This document shows positions 1 to 5,213 of a DNA stretch of 5,213 nucleotides, piece by piece. Under the pieces are notes generated by a model. It was not told where the DNA came from. It did not search any database and saw only the letters and a program-made list of their open reading frames with translations. Where the stretch lies: the NCBI GenBank assembly GCA_020630355.1, contig JAHDBO010000154.1, positions 1 through 5,213 on the forward strand, read 5' to 3'. Each line of letters begins with the position of its first letter. The first letter of the stretch is position 1. The stretch comes from Saprospiraceae bacterium (lineage in GTDB: Bacteria > Bacteroidota > Bacteroidia > Chitinophagales > Saprospiraceae). Both the position numbers and the translations under genes were made by a program.

Positions 1-20
1 TAATTGCTATAAATTCATAT

Positions 21-1283
21 ATGTTGGCACGTATAATAAACTGTATCTGTATTTTGGTCTTGATGGTCAGCCATCTACGAGCAGACGATTTCAATATCGG
101 AGCGCAATCCGCTACGGCATTGAATCAGGTCGTTCTGTACCCAGATAGCAGTTTTTTCAAACACTCCAACATCCGTTATGACGAAGGTGCTTTATTTGAC
201 ATTGTTGATGTCTCTGTTTTAGAACATGAGGATGCCGACCAAAATCAAAAATTCAAATGGTTCAAGGTCAAGTCCCGTTCTGATAATCGGGAAGGCTGGG
301 TTTATGGAGATGGTCTTGCCGTACACTCTGATTCAAACGATTTGAATCCTAAGTTGAAATCTTTCCATCAGAAAAAGGTTGTACTAAATAATGGTTTTGA
401 GAACGCTCTGCTTTGGGTGGCTTCTATCAATGGCAGGGACAATTTTCACCAGAAAGACTATCTCAACCCAATTTATAATGAGTTTTATTTAGTCATTACC
501 AATAACATGGGCCGTTCTGTACACCTCAAGTGTTCTGGAGCTAGTGCCATGGGCGAATCCAAGCTGAAACAACTCAAGATGAAGGATTTGACAGGGGATG
601 GCGTCCCTGAGTTTGTTGTTCAGAAATCAATCCTATCCACAGGAAGCGATTTAGAAGATAGAGTCCTGGAAATATATTCTCTTCAAGCTGGTACGCTAGT
701 CAAAATATTTGAAGAGCGCATGACTTTGAATTATGATATTAACATGGCTTCGCCTGCCTTGTTCAAGAACATTCAAGTAGAAGAAGATTTGATTCGGGTC
801 GCTTATGTCGATTATATAAAATGTAACCGCTCCAATTTGGACGATATTCCCCAGGAGGGAAACACGAGTTTGTCTCGCTGCTTGGAGTATGTGACTTATT
901 CTCTAGTTTGGGATGCTCAACAGAAAAAATTTAAACCTATTTACAATAAAAGTATCAGTGCCCTTTACGGGAAAATAAAAGCATCCACTGGCTACCTACT
1001 GGCACAGCCCAACACAGCGCGCGTTTCATCGGAAAGCATCGGCCCCAATGAAGAATTGTGGCTCGTTAGACATATAGAAATTTACGACAAGGCAAACGGT
1101 CAAAAGTCCATCCAAAACTTTTTCCAAGTCAAAACCGAATCGGGCAGAACTGGCTATATCCCTGCTAAGGATGTACAAATCCAAGACGTGGAGCAAGCAG
1201 CACTTCTAGAGCGCTACTACCAAAAAGCGCCTCTTTATAAGAATACTTGGAAAGCGGATGATTGCTTTCTTTCTATTCAATAA
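21..1283 (+). CDS. Secreted protein with N- and C-terminal bacterial SH3-like domains
   Basis: A 420-residue protein of unknown specific function, probably exported to the periplasm or cell surface. Residues 1-22 form a signal peptide: a basic start (MLAR), a hydrophobic core (IINCICILVLMV) and a likely signal peptidase I site after HLRA. It is not a lipoprotein, because no Cys sits at the cleavage site. Residues about 35-102 resemble a bacterial SH3 domain, ending in the typical GWVYGDGL (92-99). Residues about 320-388 look like a second one, ending in GRTGYIPAKDV. Between them is a beta-rich segment with DLTGDGVPEF (189-198), an Asp/Gly-rich loop like those in FG-GAP/VCBS-type calcium-binding repeats, though only one is seen. 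SH3b domains usually bind cell-wall peptides or other proteins; that role is inferred here. The ATG at 21 is chosen because it gives the full signal peptide. The gene is convergent with everything to its right, and its upstream region is cut by the window edge. Confidence 0.85.
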   Translation: MLARIINCICILVLMVSHLRADDFNIGAQSATALNQVVLYPDSSFFKHSNIRYDEGALFDIVDVSVLEHEDADQNQKFKWFKVKSRSDNREGWVYGDGLAVHSDSNDLNPKLKSFHQKKVVLNNGFENALLWVASINGRDNFHQKDYLNPIYNEFYLVITNNMGRSVHLKCSGASAMGESKLKQLKMKDLTGDGVPEFVVQKSILSTGSDLEDRVLEIYSLQAGTLVKIFEERMTLNYDINMASPALFKNIQVEEDLIRVAYVDYIKCNRSNLDDIPQEGNTSLSRCLEYVTYSLVWDAQQKKFKPIYNKSISALYGKIKASTGYLLAQPNTARVSSESIGPNEELWLVRHIEIYDKANGQKSIQNFFQVKTESGRTGYIPAKDVQIQDVEQAALLERYYQKAPLYKNTWKADDCFLSIQ

Positions 1284-1297
1284 TTAGATTTGAATAG
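1273..1297 (+). other. Perfect 8-bp hairpin with the stop codon in its loop
   Basis: CTATTCAA (1273-1280) pairs exactly with TTGAATAG (1290-1297) around a 9-nt loop that begins with the TAA stop of the SH3-domain gene. The stem is AT-rich and no T-run follows, so it is not a classical intrinsic terminator. It could protect the 3' end of the mRNA or affect termination or ribosome release. It is listed because the amidohydrolase stop codon has the same arrangement. Confidence 0.45.
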
Positions 1298-1436
1298 TTA
1301 GCCTTTAGATATTAGATTGATAATCATTATTTTACAACTCGACCATTGTTAATAAAGTCGAAAACAGAACAATATCTATTTTATTTAGATTACTTCTTAG
1401 AATATTGCAAATAGCCTCTAGACTAATACCAAGTAT

Positions 1437-1607
1437 CCTACCGTTTTAACCAGCCTACCATTTCAACGGTAGGAAAAATAGAACAACCATCATCCTCTCA
1501 ACGGTTTCAACCGTTTTACCACCAAAATCGTTAAAACGATTCCTCCTTTTCACCTAATGCCCCCTTAAAACGGTAGGCTATCTATCCGGATTTTACACAA
1601 GCTCTTA
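1437..1607. repeat. Multi-hairpin intergenic repeat, copy A (expanded form)
   Basis: This copy fills most of the 339-bp convergent gap 1284-1622. The core at 1452-1540 aligns over its whole length with copy B at 4006-4093. It has three inverted repeats: CCTACC/GGTAGG (1454-1459 with 1468-1473), AACGGTT-TC-AACCGTT (1500-1515), and AATCGTT-AA-AACGATT (1526-1541). The spacer AATAGAACAACCA (1477-1489) is also shared with copy B, with one base difference in length. Around the core lies a perfect 13-bp inverted repeat, CCTACCGTTTTAA (1437-1449) and its complement (1565-1577). It is followed by CTATCTATCC, which resembles the right end of copy B, and then by the flanking motif ATTTTACACAAGCTCTTA (1590-1607). 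Compared with copy B, both arms look duplicated. The leftward protease gene stops only 16 bp to the right. The left part of the gap (1298-1436) is AT-rich with nothing else recognisable. Confidence 0.75.
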
Positions 1608-1622
1608 AACCTAATTTACAAA

Positions 1623-2768
1623 TCACCGATTTTTCCTGATAAACTGGTTGAGGCTTTCCACATCGACTACGCCTACGATGGAAATGTTATCATAAACAGG
1701 GAAGACCGCCCGATGATTCTGTAACAGATAAGCGTATATTTTTCGGAGCGGTTCGTAAGCATAAATCACGCCTTGATGCGGCATCATGAAGTCGTAAACG
1801 GTTTCAAAATAAGCCTGTTTTTGCATGGCACCTTGCAATTTTTGTAGGGGCAGTACGCCTATCACTTGATTGGCGTCATTGACGACGAAGAAACTAGAAT
1901 CCTGACTATTTTGGACTTGATTGTGCGCATGGCTTATACTGTCATTGAAGTGGAGTGTTTGAAAATTAGTGCGCATGATATCCGCTATTTTTCGCTCATC
2001 CAACAAGTTCTCCATTTTGAGCATTCGGTATTCTTGGCTAGCCATGAAGTAGATGAACAAACCGATAAAACCCAGCGTCAAATGCCCATTAATTATCGCA
2101 AAGCCAATGAAAAGAACGGCCATACCCCGACCGATGTAAGAAGCAATTTTGGTGGCTTGTAATCGCCCGACCCACATGGCCAAGAGGGAGCGAAAAATAC
2201 GTCCGCCATCCATGGGGAACGCAGGGATTAGATTGAAAAGTACGAGCATCACATTGACCGCAAAAACACCAACTAGCATTGCCATGACGCCATAAGTCGT
2301 GGCCTGTGTTTCTTCTATATTATCCGCAGGAATATCAGTTTCTGCAAAGCCTAGAACACTTGGTAGATTGGTCACTAAATCCCATAAGAACTCAGGAGAT
2401 AGTATAAAGAAGAATATCCCCATTATTGTAGCAATAACGACATTGACAAGTGGACCAGCAATAGCAATCATAAATTCTTGTATAGGCTTCTCTGGCATAC
2501 TGTTGAGCCGTGCGATACCGCCTATGGGCGAGAGGATGATGTCTCTGGTTTCGACCCCATATCGCCGAGCCATCAGGGCATGACCATACTCGTGCAAGGT
2601 GACGCAGAGAAATAACATCAATACAAAGACACCCATGAAAAGGGTGCCTTCCCAGCCAGCGCCTTCAGATACACCCGTATAGAGTACAAAAGGAAGCAAG
2701 AATAGGAATGTCCAGTGAATTTTGACTGGAATACCGAAGTAAGTGCCTAATCCAAATGATTTGCCCAT
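1623..2768 (-). CDS. Site-2-type intramembrane zinc metalloprotease (peptidase M50) with C-terminal CBS-like domains
   Basis: A 381-residue polytopic inner-membrane protein of the S2P/SpoIVFB-like M50 family, which cuts transmembrane segments of substrates, often regulators such as anti-sigma factors. The zinc site is complete: HEYGH at 59-63 supplies H59, E60 and H63, and NLIPAFPMDGGR (179-190) supplies D187. Hydrophobic segments lie at about 17-33, 41-58, 98-123, 158-180, 208-226 and 228-243. The N-terminal FGIPVKIHWTF is typical of the CBS-containing M50 branch. After SQEYRML (245-250) the soluble tail (about 258-381) fits a pair of CBS-like modules, with FFVVNDANQVIGVLPLQ and AVFPVYDNISIVGVVDVESL matching CBS strands. 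Such modules often sense adenosyl ligands, but ligand binding here is untested. The length is normal for the family. The gene lies 133 bp downstream of rnhB in the same direction, so it may be co-transcribed. The substrate cannot be told from the sequence. Confidence 0.93.
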   Translation of the reverse strand: MGKSFGLGTYFGIPVKIHWTFLFLLPFVLYTGVSEGAGWEGTLFMGVFVLMLFLCVTLHEYGHALMARRYGVETRDIILSPIGGIARLNSMPEKPIQEFMIAIAGPLVNVVIATIMGIFFFILSPEFLWDLVTNLPSVLGFAETDIPADNIEETQATTYGVMAMLVGVFAVNVMLVLFNLIPAFPMDGGRIFRSLLAMWVGRLQATKIASYIGRGMAVLFIGFAIINGHLTLGFIGLFIYFMASQEYRMLKMENLLDERKIADIMRTNFQTLHFNDSISHAHNQVQNSQDSSFFVVNDANQVIGVLPLQKLQGAMQKQAYFETVYDFMMPHQGVIYAYEPLRKIYAYLLQNHRAVFPVYDNISIVGVVDVESLNQFIRKNR

Positions 2769-2901
2769 GAGCTGTTTGGTTTTTCTAGAAGAATTTGCAA
2801 AAGGAAAACAAAATGAAGCCCGTAAAGGTTGAGATTTGACAGATTTTGGTCCTTGGCTATTGGTCTTTAGGGGTCCATGTAGTTACATTGAAACATTGTT
2901 G

Positions 2902-3504
2902 TTAAAACAAACTTCCTTGTTCAGCCCGGGGAAGCAGGCGGAAAGACTTTCGATGATAATCCGTCGCACCGTGTGCTAGGATGGCAGCCCGATGAGCTTT
3001 GGTTGGATAGCCTTTGTTGCTTTGCCAAGCGTATTGAGGATGGTCTTGGGAGAGTTTTTTCATGTACTCGTCCCGATGGGTCTTGGCTAAGATTGAAGCG
3101 GCGGCAATAGATAAATATTTCCCATCGCCTTTAATGATGCAGTCGTGCGGAATCGCTTTGTATTTCTTGAAACGATTGCCATCAATGAGCAAGGATTCAG
3201 GACGTATCTTGAGCTGGTCTATGGCTCGGTGCATGGCCAAGAAAGAAGCGTTCAAAATATTGATTTCATCTATTTCTTTTGGAGAAACAATGCCCACCGC
3301 CCAGGCTAGCGCGTCCGATTCGATTTGGAGGCGCAGTGCATCCCGTTGGCTTTCGTTCAGTTGTTTGGAGTCGTTGAGGGTTTTGTTTTGATAGCCTTTC
3401 GGCAAAATAACTGCTGCAGCATAAACCGCACCTGCCAGACAGCCTCTACCTGCCTCGTCGCAGCCAGCCTCAATTTTATTTTTGTTTAAATGGGAAAGGA
3501 GCAT
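2902..3504 (-). CDS. rnhB: Ribonuclease HII
   Basis: A 200-residue cytoplasmic endonuclease that cuts RNA in RNA-DNA hybrids and nicks 5' of single ribonucleotides in DNA, starting ribonucleotide excision repair. All catalytic signatures are present: DEAGRG (16-21) gives D16 and E17, LLIDGN (105-110) gives D108, and SILAKTHRDEYM gives the fourth acid, D145. GDGKYLSIAAASILAK (126-141) and NKGYPT (163-168), also typical of type 2 RNase H, are intact. The length is normal and the start at 3504 gives the usual short N-terminus before the first strand. No Shine-Dalgarno sequence is evident. The C-terminus ends in EQGSLF, resembling the bacterial sliding-clamp-binding pentamer (see findings). The gene is preceded by a 596-bp stretch without clear genes and followed in the same direction by the M50 protease. 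Confidence 0.97.
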   Translation of the reverse strand: MLLSHLNKNKIEAGCDEAGRGCLAGAVYAAAVILPKGYQNKTLNDSKQLNESQRDALRLQIESDALAWAVGIVSPKEIDEINILNASFLAMHRAIDQLKIRPESLLIDGNRFKKYKAIPHDCIIKGDGKYLSIAAASILAKTHRDEYMKKLSQDHPQYAWQSNKGYPTKAHRAAILAHGATDYHRKSFRLLPRAEQGSLF

Positions 3505-3970
3505 TTTAAAAATATCATTCTTTAAGCAGCTAAGGTAGGAAGGAATATCAGGTATTGGATAGATTTTAGTAAGAGCTTGTCTAAAATTTATTTGATTTTG
3601 AGAATCAATACTTCGTGGTTCTGAGGAACTAAAAAATCAGCAATTTCTACTATAAGACACACACGTATTTTTTTTATGATTACAAGTAAAAAATTAAAGT
3701 GATTTTCCATGAAATAGGGTTTGATTTTCAGTGTTTTATGGAAGTCTTTCAAAATTTAAAACTTAAACCCTAACACGTGTACACTTTACATTGGAAACTG
3801 CTGACTCCAATTAATTCAAGTGGCGTAAAACGCAAGAAAAGAGGACGCCCTATGTGGCATTGCACGGGCATTGAAAATCTTTATGTATATATTTATTTTG
3901 AATTTAATCGGGAAATTGCTTGGCTTTACCATAAAATTCGCAGGCAAGCTCTTTTCTGTCTTCTAATACA
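3505..3970. other. AT-rich intergenic stretch with no convincing gene
   Basis: This is the non-repeat part of the gap between rnhB and the amidohydrolase gene. It presumably carries the rnhB promoter, but no clear Bacteroidota -7 element (TAnnTTTG) was found on the minus strand. It holds the isolated motif copy at 3570-3587, two TGATTTTC direct repeats (3700-3707 and 3722-3729), and the overlapping palindromes ACACGTGT and GTGTACAC (3773-3784). Two weak plus-strand reading frames overlap here. One is a GTG-started 66-codon frame at 3777-3977 containing the basic run KRKKRGRP. The other is an unstarted frame at 3829-3966 encoding a hydrophobic tail, with an internal ATG at 3883. Neither is recognised and neither has a clear start signal. 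They may be chance or decayed remnants. Confidence 0.5.
3570..3587 (+). repeat. Isolated copy of the repeat-flanking motif TAAGAGCTTGTCTAAAAT
   Basis: These 18 bases match the reverse complement of 1590-1607 at 17 of 18 positions, differing only by C versus G at position 12. The two sites form an inverted pair about 2 kb apart, bracketing rnhB and the M50 protease gene. The sequence resembles insertion-sequence ends in style (GAG-N-CTTGTCTAAAA-like), but no transposase lies beside it. It sits 66 bp upstream of the rnhB start, so a regulatory role is also possible. Confidence 0.5.
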
Positions 3971-4106
3971 TAAGTAGTGTAAAATCCTTTACAAAAAATT
4001 CAACTAGCCTACCGTTTTAACGGTGGGAATAGAAACAACCAACAGCTCTGCAACGGTTTTAACCGTTTTTACTACGCATATCGTTAAAACGATGGACTAT
4101 TTATCC
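3971..4106. repeat. Multi-hairpin intergenic repeat, copy B (compact form)
   Basis: This copy is the shorter partner of copy A and sits directly at the 3' end of the leftward amidohydrolase gene. From left to right it has a shortened flanking motif (TAAGTAGTGTAAAATCC, 3971-3987), an A-rich spacer, and TAGCCTACCGTTTTAA (4005-4020). That last segment is the exact reverse complement of the right end of copy A (1565-1580). Three inverted repeats follow: ACCGTT-TT-AACGGT (4012-4025, extendable outward by CCT/GGG), AACGGTT-TT-AACCGTT (4052-4067, then a T-run) and ATCGTT-AA-AACGAT (4080-4093). The spacer AATAGAAACAACCA (4028-4041) is conserved with copy A. Similarity to the right end of copy A continues as CTATTTATCC (4097-4106), through the stop codon of the amidohydrolase gene. 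Both copies have the same orientation and both follow the stop of a leftward gene. Confidence 0.75.
4052..4070 (+). terminator. Possible weak intrinsic terminator within copy B
   Basis: On the plus strand the 7-bp stem AACGGTT/AACCGTT with a 2-base TT turn is followed at once by TTT (five T's counting the two that end the stem). The equivalent hairpin in copy A (1500-1515) is followed by TT (four in all). The stem is short and low in GC and no confident plus-strand gene precedes copy B, so it may be a by-product of the repeat. Confidence 0.25.
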
Positions 4107-4114
4107 TAGTCCAT
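4092..4114 (-). other. Perfect 8-bp hairpin with the stop codon in its loop, abutting copy B
   Basis: ATGGACTA (4092-4099) pairs with TAGTCCAT (4107-4114) around a 7-nt loop containing the amidohydrolase stop codon (4101-4103, read on the minus strand). Its left arm shares two bases with the third inverted repeat of copy B. In the mRNA the stop-codon hairpin would therefore be followed directly by the row of repeat hairpins, which could stabilise or define the 3' end. No T-run follows it immediately. Confidence 0.45.
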
Positions 4115-5138
4115 AAAACGCCTTAGCGTTCGTTCTAAACAATCGTTCTTTATCCTCTTCCTTATAATTTTCCACTATTTTAAAATAAGCATCATACAAG
4201 CTTTCATAAGAAAGCGACACCTTGTCCATCGGAAAATTAGAAGCGAACATACAGCGTTCCACGCCGAAGGCCTTTATTGCAAATTCAATATGTGCCGCGA
4301 TGCCATCCACCACTTCTTGCAAACTCGGTGCTTGTTCACGCAAGTGAAAATCAAAACCCACAATCGGCATAAACAAGCCGCTCAACTTAAGTCGAACATG
4401 AGGTACTTCTGCTACCGCTTGTAAGCCTTCGTACCACTCTTTTTGAATACGTTCTCGCTCGGCTGCGCACGCCCCTACACCACCGTGTGCTCCTAGCAAA
4501 CCAACTGGCGAACCGACATGGTCGAGAACAACATTTGTAGCAGGAATCTCCCTAGCCAACTTTGCTAAATCTTTCAATTGATTAGCATACAAAAAACAGT
4601 CGTAAGTGAGTTGCTCCTCCCCTAGCTTCGCATAGCCTTTTCTGAAGGCTTCCGTATTCATCACATTCGGGTTCTCGTGCCAGTTATGAACCCCCTTACT
4701 CGGATGACAAGCCACCATATCCCGAACGCCCTTAAAGCGAGGACTCGCTTCCCGATGTGCTTGGATAACCGCTTCTATATTTTCTTCGTCACTCAAATTC
4801 ACATAGCCAACAATCCCATCTGGTTTCGGATTCAAAGTCTCCAACCAAGCCGTCTCCCCTGCTGCTTCTATCGGCTTTTTGACCTGCCAACCTGCTTGGA
4901 TGTGCACATAACCTTCTACCTCGTACTTACCCGTATCCCGGTGAAAAATATCGGGCAAATGATTCGACAACACATAATCTGCTTTACCTACAAAATCGAC
5001 AATGGGCTTCGGCATCAAGGTACGTGTTGCCTTATCCAAGAGCCAAGGCGACCAGCCCAATAGCTTAACTAAAGGCGTTGCTTCCCTAGGTGTTGTCCTA
5101 GGATTCCAAAGATGAATATGTGGGTCGAATATGGTCAT
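4101..5138 (-). CDS. Amidohydrolase-family TIM-barrel hydrolase (Amidohydro_2, COG3618-like)
   Basis: A 345-residue, probably cytoplasmic, metal-dependent hydrolase of the group that includes L-fuconolactonase and 2-pyrone-4,6-dicarboxylate lactonase. The N-terminal FDPHIHLW (4-11) carries the D-x-H-x-H metal motif at the end of strand 1. Further hallmarks are GYVHIQAG (76-83), FKGVRDM (135-141), VVLDHVG (203-209, D206/H207), LKLSGL (250-255) and CMFASNFPMDK (296-306), where D305 stands in the strand-8 region. NAKAFYGLG is the usual family ending. The length is normal and there is no signal peptide. The start at 5138 is chosen because it places the metal motif at the N-terminus as in the family. 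No sugar- or aromatic-degradation genes are adjacent, so the substrate (a lactone or amide) cannot be assigned. The 75 bp upstream hold TAAAGATA (5181-5188, TATCTTTA on the minus strand), one base off a Bacteroidota -7 element but without a clear -33 partner. Confidence 0.9.
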   Translation of the reverse strand: MTIFDPHIHLWNPRTTPREATPLVKLLGWSPWLLDKATRTLMPKPIVDFVGKADYVLSNHLPDIFHRDTGKYEVEGYVHIQAGWQVKKPIEAAGETAWLETLNPKPDGIVGYVNLSDEENIEAVIQAHREASPRFKGVRDMVACHPSKGVHNWHENPNVMNTEAFRKGYAKLGEEQLTYDCFLYANQLKDLAKLAREIPATNVVLDHVGSPVGLLGAHGGVGACAAERERIQKEWYEGLQAVAEVPHVRLKLSGLFMPIVGFDFHLREQAPSLQEVVDGIAAHIEFAIKAFGVERCMFASNFPMDKVSLSYESLYDAYFKIVENYKEEDKERLFRTNAKAFYGLG

Positions 5139-5213
5139 GGTTTGAGGGTTTTAGTGGAAAATTAAGTACTCGGACATAAATAAAGATAGAGTATGAATGA
5201 GGATATTTTAGAT

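Noticed and set aside
1284..1390. Four TTAGAT hexamers downstream of the SH3 gene (1284, 1305, 1312, 1385)
   Set aside because: The spacing is irregular and the region is very AT-rich; expected by chance or simple slippage.
1437..1580. CRISPR array
   Set aside because: The repeated units are different small palindromes at irregular spacing, with spacers partly conserved between the two loci and no cas genes. That is not a repeat-spacer array.
1866..2162. Plus-strand reading frames inside the M50, rnhB and amidohydrolase genes
   Set aside because: These lie opposite well-supported genes with intact catalytic motifs, and their translations show no recognisable family features.
2769..2901. Promoter between rnhB and the M50 gene
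   Set aside because: TCATTTTG on the minus strand is one base off the Bacteroidota -7 consensus but has no suitable -33 element. Three scattered GGTC-containing repeats there are too short to interpret.
1623..3504. Functional operon linking RNase HII and the protease
   Set aside because: Same direction and a 133-bp gap allow co-transcription, but no shared pathway is known to me and the gap is long enough for a separate promoter.
3992..4027. Intrinsic terminator for the amidohydrolase gene (hairpin 4008-4027, T-run opposite 3993-3998)
   Set aside because: On the minus strand the six T's begin about nine bases after the stem instead of directly after it, so it does not meet the usual pattern; the stem also has a C-A mismatch in that direction.
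4006..4093. Integron attC site
   Set aside because: Length and paired arms are superficially similar, but there is no RYYYAAC/GTTRRRY pair bounding the element in the right order, and the row of three separate hairpins does not fit the single bulged attC hairpin.

Overview
The window looks like part of a Bacteroidota chromosome (order uncertain). It has AT-rich intergenic DNA, no clear Shine-Dalgarno sequences before the starts, and an RNase HII whose N-terminus (EAGCDEAGRGCLAG) is of the Bacteroidota type. This placement comes from protein style, not from a database match. All four confident genes are chromosomal in character, and there is no intact transposase, phage gene, CRISPR array, tRNA or rRNA.

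Layout. A secreted SH3-domain protein (21-1283, plus strand) converges on three leftward genes. Read in their own direction these are a COG3618-type amidohydrolase (5138-4101), ribonuclease HII rnhB (3504-2902) and a site-2-type intramembrane metalloprotease with a CBS-like tail (2768-1623). The gaps are 133 bp between rnhB and the protease, 596 bp between the amidohydrolase and rnhB, and 339 bp in the convergent gap. The rnhB-protease pair could share a transcript. The four products do not form an obvious pathway: RNA removal from DNA, membrane proteolysis, small-molecule hydrolysis and an envelope protein.

The most unusual content is intergenic. Two copies of a multi-hairpin repeat lie just past the stop codons of the protease gene (copy A, about 1437-1607) and the amidohydrolase gene (copy B, about 3971-4106). 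Each copy contains three consecutive small inverted repeats, all with a CGTT/AACG core or a close variant, separated by partly conserved spacers. A short flanking motif, TAAGAGCTTGTSTAAAAT, sits beside both copies (shortened at copy B). It occurs a third time, without hairpins, upstream of rnhB, so that two near-identical copies in inverted orientation bracket rnhB plus the protease. This looks like a dispersed small-repeat or MITE/REP-like family, possibly also working as a 3'-end structure. No mobilising enzyme is visible here.

A second pattern is that the SH3 gene and the amidohydrolase gene each have a perfect 8-bp stem whose loop holds the stop codon. The 3505-3970 stretch has no convincing gene, only weak short reading frames that may be remnants.
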